Positions 45,746 to 54,053 of a DNA stretch of 64,000 nucleotides are shown piece after piece. The notes beneath the pieces are model-generated. The model was not told where the DNA came from. It searched no databases and was given only the letters and a program-made list of their open reading frames with translations. This stretch comes from Niastella koreensis GR20-10 (lineage in GTDB: Bacteria; Bacteroidota; Bacteroidia; Chitinophagales; Chitinophagaceae): assembly GCF_000246855.1 (NCBI RefSeq), contig NC_016609.1, forward strand, positions 992,001 to 1,056,000, in the 5' to 3' direction. The position numbers and the translations under genes are program-made. Positions within the stretch are counted from its first letter, which is position 1. Every line of letters begins with the position of its first letter.

Positions 45746-46845
45746 TGTATATGAACCAGTATAAAATGTTTATGAAATTACTAGCAGCATCATTTGTACT
45801 CCTGTATTTAGCTGGCTGCAGCAGCCCTGAAAAACCAATTCAAACGGAGCCTCCTGTTGCCGTTACCATCGCCCGGCCCGGTTCCATGGGCGCATCGGCC
45901 ATAACGGTAAGCGGGCAGGTGGAAGCCGCACAAACAGCAGCCATCAGCACCCGCATCATGGGGTACATTACTAAAATGAATGTAAAAGCCGGCGACCGGG
46001 TACACACAGGACAACTGTTGTTTTCTGTGAGCAATGAAGACCTGCAGGCCAAACGGGCACAGGCAGATGCCCAGATTGTACAGGCGGAAGCGCAGTTGCA
46101 AAATGCAAAAAAGGACTACGACCGCTTTACCGCTTTATATAAACAGCAAAGCGCTACAGAAAAAGAGCTGGAAAATATTCAGCTACAATATAACGCTGCA
46201 AAAGCAGGGGCAGAGGCGGCCAGGCAGGTACGAAACGAAGTCAATGCCTCCTTTGCCTATACAAATGTAGTAGCCCCTTTTGATGGTATCATCTCGGCGA
46301 AAAACGCAGATGCCGGTAGTATTGCCAATCCCGGTATGCCGGTATTGACGCTCGAAGCATCCAAAGGATTCCGGGTTGCTGCCGGTATTCCCGAATCGCA
46401 GATAGCTGATCTTTCAATAGGAACCCCTGCAACCATTACCCTGAAATCGATCGGCCGCGTGTTTACCGGTACTGTTGCAGAGATAAATCCTTCGTCGTCT
46501 GTAAGCGGCGGGCAGTATCCTGTAAAAATAAATATCCCGGCCGATCAATACAAAGGCTTATATGCCGGCATGTATGCCAACATATTCATCAAATCCAAAA
46601 GCAACAAGCCAGACAAGGAAGCCGATGACAGGATCCTGATCCCCGTTTCTGCAGTGGTGCATACAGATCAGTTGACCGGCATTTATACAATAGGTGAAAA
46701 TAACAAGGCCGTGCTAAGGTGGATCAGGCTGGGAGAACAATACGGCAATGAAGTGGAAGTACTGTCTGGTTTAGGTAAGGACGAAAGCTTTATCGTAAAC
46801 GCCGACGGCAGGTTGTATAATGGGGCCGGCGTAATAGTAAAATAA
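45745..46845 (+). CDS. RND efflux periplasmic adaptor (MFP) lipoprotein
   Basis: A 366-residue membrane-fusion protein, anchored as a lipoprotein through the lipobox LAGC. The order is a beta-barrel strand, the lipoyl half-motif (ISTRIMGYITKMNVKAGDRVHTGQLLF), a coiled-coil hairpin (about 90-150), the second lipoyl half (NVVAPFDGIISAKNADAGS), a beta-barrel domain and a membrane-proximal domain. It links the inner-membrane pump to the TolC-type duct. Several in-frame ATGs are present at the start; the first (45745) overlaps the previous stop. Confidence 0.92.
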   Translation: MYMNQYKMFMKLLAASFVLLYLAGCSSPEKPIQTEPPVAVTIARPGSMGASAITVSGQVEAAQTAAISTRIMGYITKMNVKAGDRVHTGQLLFSVSNEDLQAKRAQADAQIVQAEAQLQNAKKDYDRFTALYKQQSATEKELENIQLQYNAAKAGAEAARQVRNEVNASFAYTNVVAPFDGIISAKNADAGSIANPGMPVLTLEASKGFRVAAGIPESQIADLSIGTPATITLKSIGRVFTGTVAEINPSSSVSGGQYPVKINIPADQYKGLYAGMYANIFIKSKSNKPDKEADDRILIPVSAVVHTDQLTGIYTIGENNKAVLRWIRLGEQYGNEVEVLSGLGKDESFIVNADGRLYNGAGVIVK

Positions 46846-46870
46846 TTATTTACTTAAGCAATTGAATAAA

Positions 46871-49800
46871 ATGGAAAAAGGATTATCTGGTAATATAGCC
46901 AAAGCATTTTTGCAGTCAAAGCTCACCATTTTGCTGATGATTGCCTTCCTGCTCATCGGAGGCTATAGCACCCTGCTCATTCCACGTGAAGAAGAGCCGC
47001 AGATAAAGGTGCCGATGGCAGATATTTTCCTGGGATACCCCGGCGCCGAACCGAAAGAAGTAGAAACAAAAGTAGCAGCCCCTTTGGAGAAGATCATCTC
47101 TAATGTGAAAGGGGTGGAGTACGTTTACAGTACCTCCATGAAAGGACAGGCAATGATCATTGTACAATTTCATGTTGGTGAAGATGTTGAGCGTTCACTG
47201 GTAAAGTTGTATAGTGAGCTGATGAAGAACATGGATAAAATGCCACAGGGCGTTACCATGCCTTTAATTAAAACCCGTGCCATTGATGATGTGCCTGTAT
47301 TGGGCCTCACTTTATGGAGCGAAAAACAGGATGATTACCAGTTAAAGCAAATTGGCCAGGCTGTTACCAACGAAATTAAAAAGATCGGTGATGTGTCGGA
47401 CGTGAATATTTCGGGTGGCAGAAGCAGGGAGATAAAAGTGATCCTTGATAAAGATAAACTGGCAGGAAATCACCTGGATATTATAAAAGTGACCAGGGCA
47501 TTGCAGGCGTCAAACATCCAGCTACCGGCAGGAAACCTGTTGCACAGCGATACCAGCTTTTCCGTTGAAACCGGTAATTTTTTGCAATCTGCCGGAGATG
47601 TCGGAAATATTGTGGCCGGGATCTATAACGGGGCGCCTGTATACCTGCACCAGGTTGCCCGGGTGCAGGACGGACCGGAAACGCCCGGCCAGTATGTATT
47701 CTTTGGGTATGGCAGAGCCGACAGTATGGTCAGCAGACACAACTCCACCTATCCCGCTGTTACCTTGTCGGTAGCCAAGCGGAAAGGCGCAGATGCCATG
47801 AAGCTGTCTGAACAAATACTGAAGTCGGTAGACCGGCTGCATAAAACGATCATTCCCGCCGATGTACAATTGACCGTTACCAGGAACTATGGCGAAACAG
47901 CTTCAGATAAAGTAAGTGAACTGTTATTCCATCTTTTTATAGCCATTGTAGTTGTTACTGTATTTGTAATGCTGGCCATGGGCTGGCGTGGCGGATTAGT
48001 AGTGTTTTTGTCGGTGCCAGTCACATTTGCGCTTACTTTATTCAGTTATTATTTCCTCGATTATACACTGAACAGGATCACCCTTTTTGCGCTCGTATTT
48101 ATTACCGGTATTGTGGTAGATGATTCTATTATCATTGCCGAGAATATGCACCGGCATTTTAAAATGCGCAGATTGCCGCCTTTGCAGGCTGCCATTTATG
48201 CTATCAATGAAGTGGGTAATCCAACTATCCTGGCAACCTTTACTGTTGTAGCGGCGGTATTGCCAATGGCATTCGTATCGGGCATGATGGGGCCATATAT
48301 GAGCCCGATGCCCATTGGCGCTTCCATTGCCATGATCCTGTCACTAATAGTGGCTTTAACATTAACACCTTACCTGGGCTATATTTTCCTGCGCGAAAAG
48401 GAAAAGAAAGGTCATCAGCATGAGGAGTCCAAACCACTGGTGCTCGAAGAAACAGGTATTTATAAGATTTACAGCCGGTTGATCAGGCCCCTGCTGGAAA
48501 CAAGGTGGATGCGTTGGACATTCATTCTTTCCATCGTTGTTATATTGATAGGGTCACTGTTGCTGTTCTATACCAAAACAGTGGCTGTGAAAATGCTTCC
48601 CTTCGACAACAAGAACGAATTCCAGGTAGTGATAGATATGCCCGAAGGTACTACCCTGGAAAAGACCTATGCGGTAACCAATGATATCGCTCAATTTATT
48701 TCCATGCAACCGTTGGTAAAGAATTACCAGGGATATGTGGGTACGGCTGCACCTATCAGCTTCAACGGGCTGGTGAGGCATTATGACCTGCGAAAAGGGG
48801 AGAACGTGGCTGATATACAGGTAAACCTGGTAGATAAAAAAGACAGGTCGCAGCAAAGTCATGACATTGCCAAATTAATGAGGACGCCTGTTCAGGCAAT
48901 CGCCCAAAAATACAATGCAAACGTAAAGATCGTGGAAGTACCACCGGGGCCCCCTGTGCTTTCCACACTGGTGGCAGAAGTATATGGCCCTGACCATAAC
49001 ACGCAGGTGCAGGTAGCCAGGCAGGTGAAAGATATGCTCGGCAAAACTGCCAACGTGGTAGATGTGGACTGGATGGTGGAGGATGATCAGCCCGAATACC
49101 ACCTGGAAGTGGATAAAGAAAAAGCGATGCGGCATGGTCTTGCGCCAGCGGAAGTGGCGGCGTTTATAAACGCCATCGTATCCGGACAGGCTGCTAATAA
49201 CCTGTATGTACCTTCCGCCTATAACCAGGTTAAAATAAATGTTCAGTTCAGTGATAAGGATAAGTCGGGTATTGACGACCTGTTGAATATGGAAATGGCA
49301 TCACCCACCGGGAACATGTTAGCAATACGGGATATTGTAACGGTGACCAGGCAGATTAAACAAAAAGCCATTTACAGGAAAAATCAAAAAGAGGTAACCT
49401 ATGTGCTGGCCGATATGGCCGGAAAGCTGGAAAGTCCTTCCTATGCCATAGCAGACATTTCTGCCAATCTTCACCAGGTCCAATTGCCAAAAGGATATGC
49501 CATACATGAAGAGTATACCCATCAGCCGCTTTCAGAAGATGAATATTCGGTAAAATGGGATGGCGAATGGCAAATCACCTATGAAGTGTTCCGGGACCTG
49601 GGTATTGCATTTGCGGCTGTTATCATTATCATATATATGCTTATAGTGGGGTGGTTCCAGAATTTTACCGTACCGCTGATCATGCTGGCTGCTATTCCGC
49701 TTTCGCTGGTAGGCATAGTATTGGGCCACTGGATAATGGGCGCTTATTTTACAGCCACCTCCATGATCGGTTTTATTGCGCTCGCAGGTGTGATGGTCCG

Positions 49801-50077
49801 GAACTCTGTACTGTTAATAGACTTTATTAATATCCGGCTTAAGGATGGGGTTCAGTTGAAACAAGCCATTATAGAGGCCGGGGCGGTGCGTACGACACCT
49901 ATTTTATTAACAGCCGGAGCGGTGGCATTGGGCGCAGTGATCATTTTATTTGATCCGATATTCCAGGGGCTGGCTATTTCCCTGATGGGCGGTACTATTA
50001 CTTCTACCTTCCTTACCCTGCTTGTAGTACCCCTGCTGTATTTTAAAATGAAAAGGAAAAAAGTAAAACATTTATAA
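46871..50077 (+). CDS. RND efflux pump inner-membrane permease
   Basis: A 1068-residue proton-driven permease of the AcrB/HAE type with twelve membrane spans and two large periplasmic porter loops. The intramembrane aspartate pair needed for proton relay is visible in GIVVDDSIII (Asp417-Asp418). The N-terminus SKLTILLMIAFLLIGGYSTLLIPREEEPQ is typical of the Bacteroidota branch, and the second half repeats the fold (LAGVMVRNSVLLIDFI). The ATG at 46871 is preferred to a TTG at 46862. It is third in the efflux operon. Substrate is unknown; linkage to sulfur and redox genes raises the possibility that it exports a toxic by-product or metal chelate. Confidence 0.92.
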   Translation: MEKGLSGNIAKAFLQSKLTILLMIAFLLIGGYSTLLIPREEEPQIKVPMADIFLGYPGAEPKEVETKVAAPLEKIISNVKGVEYVYSTSMKGQAMIIVQFHVGEDVERSLVKLYSELMKNMDKMPQGVTMPLIKTRAIDDVPVLGLTLWSEKQDDYQLKQIGQAVTNEIKKIGDVSDVNISGGRSREIKVILDKDKLAGNHLDIIKVTRALQASNIQLPAGNLLHSDTSFSVETGNFLQSAGDVGNIVAGIYNGAPVYLHQVARVQDGPETPGQYVFFGYGRADSMVSRHNSTYPAVTLSVAKRKGADAMKLSEQILKSVDRLHKTIIPADVQLTVTRNYGETASDKVSELLFHLFIAIVVVTVFVMLAMGWRGGLVVFLSVPVTFALTLFSYYFLDYTLNRITLFALVFITGIVVDDSIIIAENMHRHFKMRRLPPLQAAIYAINEVGNPTILATFTVVAAVLPMAFVSGMMGPYMSPMPIGASIAMILSLIVALTLTPYLGYIFLREKEKKGHQHEESKPLVLEETGIYKIYSRLIRPLLETRWMRWTFILSIVVILIGSLLLFYTKTVAVKMLPFDNKNEFQVVIDMPEGTTLEKTYAVTNDIAQFISMQPLVKNYQGYVGTAAPISFNGLVRHYDLRKGENVADIQVNLVDKKDRSQQSHDIAKLMRTPVQAIAQKYNANVKIVEVPPGPPVLSTLVAEVYGPDHNTQVQVARQVKDMLGKTANVVDVDWMVEDDQPEYHLEVDKEKAMRHGLAPAEVAAFINAIVSGQAANNLYVPSAYNQVKINVQFSDKDKSGIDDLLNMEMASPTGNMLAIRDIVTVTRQIKQKAIYRKNQKEVTYVLADMAGKLESPSYAIADISANLHQVQLPKGYAIHEEYTHQPLSEDEYSVKWDGEWQITYEVFRDLGIAFAAVIIIIYMLIVGWFQNFTVPLIMLAAIPLSLVGIVLGHWIMGAYFTATSMIGFIALAGVMVRNSVLLIDFINIRLKDGVQLKQAIIEAGAVRTTPILLTAGAVALGAVIILFDPIFQGLAISLMGGTITSTFLTLLVVPLLYFKMKRKKVKHL

Positions 50078-50087
50078 ATTATCTCGT

Positions 50088-50396
50088 ATGAAACTTCTGA
50101 TGGTTACCTGTTTAAAGGAATCCTGCAACGCCGTTGCTCAACTGTTTGGGAAAGCCTCTATCCAGGTTTTTAGCATGACAGACGTGATAGGTAAAAAAGA
50201 TGGGCATCAGGCAAGCCTGGTTGATAACTGGTTCAGTAGTGGTGAGGAGGAATATGATTCGGCAATCATCTTCAGTTTTACCAACGAAGGAAATGCAGAA
50301 AAAGCGATGTCGCTTATTGATGAGTATAACGACTCTGTTTCAAACAATTTTCCAATCCGGGCTTTTGTGCTGCCTGTAGAAAGATCTAACTTTTAA
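50088..50396 (+). CDS. Small PII-like protein linked to the RND pump
   Basis: A 102-residue cytoplasmic protein 10 bp downstream of the RND permease. Its strand-helix-strand pattern (MKLLMVTCLKE, a middle EYDSAIIFSFTNEGNAEKAMSLIDEYN, and FPIRAFVLPVER) resembles the ferredoxin-like PII/CutA/DUF3240 group, whose members often sit next to heavy-metal RND pumps. Two cysteines occur near the N-terminus (Cys8, Cys13). Homology at family level is a pattern-based guess. A regulatory or small-ligand-binding role for the pump is inferred from position. Confidence 0.65.
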   Translation: MKLLMVTCLKESCNAVAQLFGKASIQVFSMTDVIGKKDGHQASLVDNWFSSGEEEYDSAIIFSFTNEGNAEKAMSLIDEYNDSVSNNFPIRAFVLPVERSNF

Positions 50397-50406
50397 ATTA
50401 ATATAT

Positions 50407-50619
50407 ATGAAAGAGCGAATTGTTCGATTTGTAGCAGGATTACTGGTTCTGACCGGTTTAATGTTAGGGTTATTTGTTGACTTGCATTGGTTGTACCTTG
50501 ATGCATTTGTTGGTCTGAATCTGTTACAGTCTTCTATTACAAAGTTCTGCCCGCTTGAATTGATCCTGGATAAGCTGGGAGTCAAAGGGATCGGGCAACA
50601 ACTAAACCCTGATCGTTGA
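50407..50619 (+). CDS. DUF2892 (YgaP-like) inner-membrane protein
   Basis: A 70-residue protein with two membrane spans, recognised from the VRFVAGLLVLTGLMLG first span, the NLLQSSITKFCPLELILDKLG ending and the single cysteine in FCPLE. Domains of this family are fused to rhodanese in E. coli YgaP or stand alone beside rhodanese and MBL genes. It lies 10 bp after the PII-like gene, last in the efflux operon, and 102 bp before the Crp-type regulator. Confidence 0.8.
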   Translation: MKERIVRFVAGLLVLTGLMLGLFVDLHWLYLDAFVGLNLLQSSITKFCPLELILDKLGVKGIGQQLNPDR

Positions 50620-50674
50620 TGCCAGTCTGATCTGGCCCGACAGCTATTTGCGAAATAACAATTGTTTTGCCTTT

Positions 50675-50717
50675 GAGACTTTTGTCACCTTCATTGTGAT
50701 CATTGGGTTTAACTTTG
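50675..50717 (+). promoter_or_regulatory. Degenerate Crp-type operator plus -7 element of the regulator gene
   Basis: GAGACTTTTGTCAC (50675-50688) matches GTGA-N6-TCAC with one mismatch; the -7 element TAACTTTG (50710-50717) is a perfect TAnnTTTG. The spacing is 35.5 bp, one less than at the other sites. The start codon begins 5 bp after the -7 element, so the transcript would be nearly leaderless. Weak autoregulation is possible. Confidence 0.5.
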
Positions 50718-50721
50718 TAAA

Positions 50722-51369
50722 ATGACAGTAGAAGAATTAGCACATTTATTTCCATCGCTTGAGCCGGAACTTATTACCGAGATGGTAACTGTTGCAGATG
50801 TAAGAACACTGGCAAAGGAGGAGGTGCTGTTGCACACCGGTCAGAACATTCGTTCGGCATTAGTAGTGCTCGATGGGCTGGTTAAAATTTACCGGGAAGA
50901 CGACCAGGGTAATGAATTCTTCATGTATTACCTGGATGCGGGCAAAGCCTGCGCTATTTCCCTGGTTTGTGCGCTGGGTAAAGAAACCAGCGGGTTAATG
51001 GCTAAGGCCGTCACGGAAGCAACCATCATCAGTATTCCTGTTCAATATGTAAACGAATGGATGGGCAAATATAAAAGCTGGGCACAGTTTGCTGTCAGTT
51101 CTTACCGGGAACGATTTGAAGAACTGTTACAAACTATCGATCATATTGCTTTTCGCAACATGGACGAGCGCCTGGTTTTTTATTTAAAGCGCCATCAGCA
51201 AAAATTTAACACCAATTTTATTTCTACTTCATTTACCGAGATCGCCCAGGACTTAAATTCTTCCAGAGAAGTGATCTCCCGCCTGATGAAAAAGCTCGCT
51301 GAAAAAGGCATAGTAAAGCTGCATGATTCAAAAGTGGAATTCCTCGATCTCGAAAAAGTCCTGTCGTGA
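50722..51369 (+). CDS. Crp/Fnr-family transcription regulator
   Basis: A 215-residue regulator with an N-terminal cyclic-nucleotide-binding-type beta-barrel (about 15-115), a dimer helix (about 118-145) and a C-terminal helix-turn-helix (about 168-190). The recognition helix reads SREVISRLMKKL; the Arg-Glu-x3-Arg spacing is the one with which E. coli CRP reads GTGA half-sites. That agrees with the GTGA-N6-TCAC palindromes before five of the surrounding units. The cAMP-binding pocket motif (GE-x6-RSA) is not conserved, while two cysteines sit close together (Cys77 and Cys83, CAISLVC), which could act as a thiol or persulfide sensor. The signal is therefore inferred to be redox or sulfur, not cAMP. 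Confidence 0.9.
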   Translation: MTVEELAHLFPSLEPELITEMVTVADVRTLAKEEVLLHTGQNIRSALVVLDGLVKIYREDDQGNEFFMYYLDAGKACAISLVCALGKETSGLMAKAVTEATIISIPVQYVNEWMGKYKSWAQFAVSSYRERFEELLQTIDHIAFRNMDERLVFYLKRHQQKFNTNFISTSFTEIAQDLNSSREVISRLMKKLAEKGIVKLHDSKVEFLDLEKVLS

Positions 51370-51409
51370 CCAATATCACGATTTAAGTTTTGCCGGCCAA
51401 CCAATTTTG
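51366..51409 (+). promoter_or_regulatory. Crp-type operator plus -7 element of the TauE-like gene
   Basis: GTGACCAATATCAC (51366-51379) is a perfect palindrome; its first bases overlap the stop codon of the regulator gene. The -7 element CAATTTTG (51402-51409) differs from TAnnTTTG at one base. Centre-to-end distance is 36.5 bp, and the start codon follows 14 bp later. Confidence 0.75.
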
Positions 51410-51423
51410 CATGAAAAGAAAAC

Positions 51424-52221
51424 ATGGAAATTCTTGGTTATATCGCATCATTGTTGATTGGTATTTCACTGGGTTTAATCGGCGGGGGAGGTTCAATTCT
51501 CACCGTTCCGGTAATGGTGTACCTCTTTGGATTGAATCCAATACTCGCTACTTCGTATTCATTGTTCGTAGTGGGCTCAACCAGCCTGGTTGGCGCGTTT
51601 AACAACTTTCGCAAAGGGTTGGTAAATATAAAGGCGGCATTGCTATTTGGCGCCTCTTCCATCGTTACGGTATTTTTAACCCGTAAATATTTGGTGCCTG
51701 CTGTTCCTCAAAAGATTGCCACCATAGGCGGTGTAACTATCAGCGAAGCACTGTTGACCATGGTACTGTTTGCGGTGCTGATGCTGTTGGCTTCCATCAG
51801 TATGATCCGTAATAAAAAAGCAGTGGTGGAAGAAAAGGAATGCCGCGACTGTTTACGCTTTAATAAACTGATGGTGTATGGGATTATAATTGGATTGGTT
51901 ACAGGCTTTTTGGGTGCCGGAGGCGGCTTTTTATTGATTCCCGCGTTGGTGCTGTTGCTGAAGTTACCCATGAAAAAAGCCATTGGCACCTCACTCATGA
52001 TCATTGCGCTCAACTCACTTATCGGTTTTACCGGCGATCTTGGCCACTTCACTATCGACTGGATTTTTCTGTTGAAAACTACTGTCATTGCCATTTCCGG
52101 CATCTTCATCGGTGGCGTCTTAAACAAAAAGGTTCCGGGCGATAAATTGAAAAAAGGCTTTGGCTGGTTTGTGCTGGTGATGGGTATTTACATCCTGGTA
52201 AAAGAAACCCTGTTGAAATAA
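51424..52221 (+). CDS. TauE/SafE-family sulfite/sulfur anion exporter
   Basis: A 265-residue inner-membrane protein with about eight spans in two homologous halves, each starting with the family glycine motif (ISLGLIGGGGSILTVPV and GLVTGFLGAGGGFLLIPA). Members export sulfite, sulfoacetate or related anions, or thiosulfate. A cytoplasmic loop between the halves has a Cys-Arg-Asp-Cys pair (KECRDCLRF), common in the Bacteroidota branch. It directly follows the regulator, with its own Crp operator, and precedes the CstB-like gene by 82 bp. The context suggests export of sulfite or thiosulfate produced during sulfide or persulfide detoxification. Confidence 0.88.
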   Translation: MEILGYIASLLIGISLGLIGGGGSILTVPVMVYLFGLNPILATSYSLFVVGSTSLVGAFNNFRKGLVNIKAALLFGASSIVTVFLTRKYLVPAVPQKIATIGGVTISEALLTMVLFAVLMLLASISMIRNKKAVVEEKECRDCLRFNKLMVYGIIIGLVTGFLGAGGGFLLIPALVLLLKLPMKKAIGTSLMIIALNSLIGFTGDLGHFTIDWIFLLKTTVIAISGIFIGGVLNKKVPGDKLKKGFGWFVLVMGIYILVKETLLK

Positions 52222-52235
52222 GCAGTCTTCCCGGC

Positions 52236-52279
52236 GTGATTGCTGTCACGGCAAAGCATAAATACAAGATCGAACTTTA
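52236..52279 (+). promoter_or_regulatory. Crp-type operator of the CstB-like operon
   Basis: GTGATTGCTGTCAC (52236-52249) is a perfect GTGA-N6-TCAC palindrome. The octamer at the standard distance, GAACTTTA (52272-52279), keeps only four of six -7 consensus bases, so this promoter may depend strongly on the activator. Centre-to-end distance is again 36.5 bp. Confidence 0.65.
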
Positions 52280-52303
52280 CATTATCAATTAAAAAATGAC
52301 AAG

Positions 52304-53725
52304 ATGAAAATAGAACAGATCTATACCGGTTGTCTGGCGCAGGGCGCCTACTACATAGAAAGTGATGGGGAAGCTGTGGTGATAGATCCCCTGCGCGAAG
52401 TGGAACCTTATATACAAAAAGCAAAACGGAACGGTGCAACCATCAAATACGTTTTTGAAACGCACTTCCATGCAGATTTCGTATCCGGCCACCTTGACCT
52501 GTTTAAGGAATCCAAAGCACCAATTGTGTATGGCCCTACGGCTAAACCTGCATTTGACGCCATCATTGCAAAGGATGGGCAGGAATTCAAAGTAGGGAAA
52601 GTTACTTTCAAAGTACTGCACACGCCAGGGCATACCATGGAAAGCGCCTGTTATTTGCTGAAAGATGAAAATGGAAGGGACGTGGCCCTGTTCTCCGGCG
52701 ATACCCTGTTCATCGGTGATGTAGGCCGTCCCGACCTGGCGCAAAAGGCTGAACATATTACCCAGGAAGAACTGGCGGGAACGCTGTTCGACTCGTTGCG
52801 CAGTAAGGTAATGCCGTTAAGCGATGACATTATTGTGTATCCTGCTCATGGAGCCGGCAGCGCCTGCGGCAAGAATATGAGCAAGGAAACCACCGATACC
52901 CTCGGCCATCAAAAGCAAACCAATTATGCATTACGGGCCAATATGACGCGAGAAGAATTTATAAAAGAAGTAACGGAAGGACTGACAACGCCACCGGCTT
53001 ATTTTCCGCTGAACGTAATGCTGAACAAACAAGGGTATGAAAGCATTGGGGAAGTTCTGCAAAGAGGCAAACACGCGCTTTCGCCCGCTGAGTTTGAAAC
53101 AGCCGCAAATGAAACCGGCGCCATTGTGCTGGATACCCGTGATCCGCAAAGCTTTGCCGGAGGATTTATTCCGAACAGCGTCAACATCGGTATTGCGGGA
53201 AATTTCGCTCCCTGGGTGGGCGCCCTTATACCTGACATTAACCAGCTAATTCTTTTGGTTACCGATGAAGGAACCGAAGAAGAAGTGATCACCCGCCTGG
53301 CCCGGGTAGGGTATGATTATACCATTGGTTATCTGAAAGGCGGATTCGCTGCATGGAAGGAGGCTGGTAAGCAAACAGACCATATCATTTCTATAAATGC
53401 AGCAGCACTTTCCGAAAAGATCAAAGCAGGGAATATAGCCGTTCTGGATGTACGCAAACCCGGGGAATTTATCAGCGAACATGTGGCCGGCGCCCTGAAC
53501 CTGCCGCTGGACAACATTAACGATCACCTGGCGGTATTGAATAAGGAGCAGACCTACTTCGTGCATTGCGCCGGTGGGTATCGTTCTGTGATCTTTAATT
53601 CCATTTTAAAAGCAAGAGGTTTCGATCATCTTATCGACATCAAAGGCGGTTTCAATGCCATCAAAGAAGCGGGCACCATTCCGGTAACGGACTATGTATG
53701 TCCTTCTACTTTGGCAAATAAATAA
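52304..53725 (+). CDS. CstB-like MBL-fold persulfide dioxygenase-sulfurtransferase
   Basis: A 473-residue three-domain cytoplasmic protein. The N-terminal MBL-fold domain (1-235) has ETHFHADFVSGH (His54, His56, Asp58, His63), LHTPGHT and FSGDTLF, the pattern of ETHE1/CstB non-heme-iron persulfide dioxygenases; the position after Asp58 is Phe instead of His, as in CstB-type proteins. A first rhodanese-homology domain (about 260-355) has no active-site cysteine. The second (about 365-465) has Cys422 in VHCAGGYRS. This order (dioxygenase, pseudo-rhodanese, active rhodanese) is that of staphylococcal CstB, which turns persulfides into thiosulfate. A sulfide-detoxification role is inferred from this and from the neighbouring TauE-like and rhodanese genes. 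Confidence 0.88.
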   Translation: MKIEQIYTGCLAQGAYYIESDGEAVVIDPLREVEPYIQKAKRNGATIKYVFETHFHADFVSGHLDLFKESKAPIVYGPTAKPAFDAIIAKDGQEFKVGKVTFKVLHTPGHTMESACYLLKDENGRDVALFSGDTLFIGDVGRPDLAQKAEHITQEELAGTLFDSLRSKVMPLSDDIIVYPAHGAGSACGKNMSKETTDTLGHQKQTNYALRANMTREEFIKEVTEGLTTPPAYFPLNVMLNKQGYESIGEVLQRGKHALSPAEFETAANETGAIVLDTRDPQSFAGGFIPNSVNIGIAGNFAPWVGALIPDINQLILLVTDEGTEEEVITRLARVGYDYTIGYLKGGFAAWKEAGKQTDHIISINAAALSEKIKAGNIAVLDVRKPGEFISEHVAGALNLPLDNINDHLAVLNKEQTYFVHCAGGYRSVIFNSILKARGFDHLIDIKGGFNAIKEAGTIPVTDYVCPSTLANK

Positions 53726-53744
53726 ATAATCTAAAAAACAAATT

Positions 53745-54053
53745 ATGTTATCATTTCTTAAAAACATGTTTCAAAATGGCAACGACGGGCTTGCAGATGC
53801 GTTGCAGGCAGGGGCCGTGATCGTAGACGTGCGCACCAAAGCGGAATATCAGCAGGGACACATTGCAGAGTCCCAGAACATTCCGCTCGATGAGATCAGA
53901 TCGAAAACTGAATTGATCCGCAGGTGGAACAAGCCGGTGATTACGGTTTGCCGCAGCGGCAGCCGAAGTGCCATGGCAAAGGATATTTTAAGTGCAGCAG
54001 GTATACAAGTGTATAATGGCGGCGCCTGGACATCGTTAAAACCCGTAAAGTAA
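53745..54053 (+). CDS. Single-domain rhodanese (sulfurtransferase)
   Basis: A 102-residue rhodanese with the active-site loop VCRSGSRSAM (Cys69) and the IIDVR-like entry motif VIVDVRTKAEYQQGHIAESQNIPLDEI. It would carry sulfane sulfur as a cysteine persulfide between partners such as the CstB-like protein, thioredoxin and cyanide or thiols. It begins 19 bp after the CstB-like gene and overlaps the next gene by one base, so it is in the same operon. Confidence 0.9.
   Translation: MLSFLKNMFQNGNDGLADALQAGAVIVDVRTKAEYQQGHIAESQNIPLDEIRSKTELIRRWNKPVITVCRSGSRSAMAKDILSAAGIQVYNGGAWTSLKPVK

Noticed and set aside
50685-50699. Outward-facing TCAC/GTGA pair before the Crp-type gene as the operator
   Set aside because: The half-site order is the reverse of the five perfect palindromes. 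The overlapping GAGA-N6-TCAC at 50675 has the right order and nearly the right distance to the -7 element.
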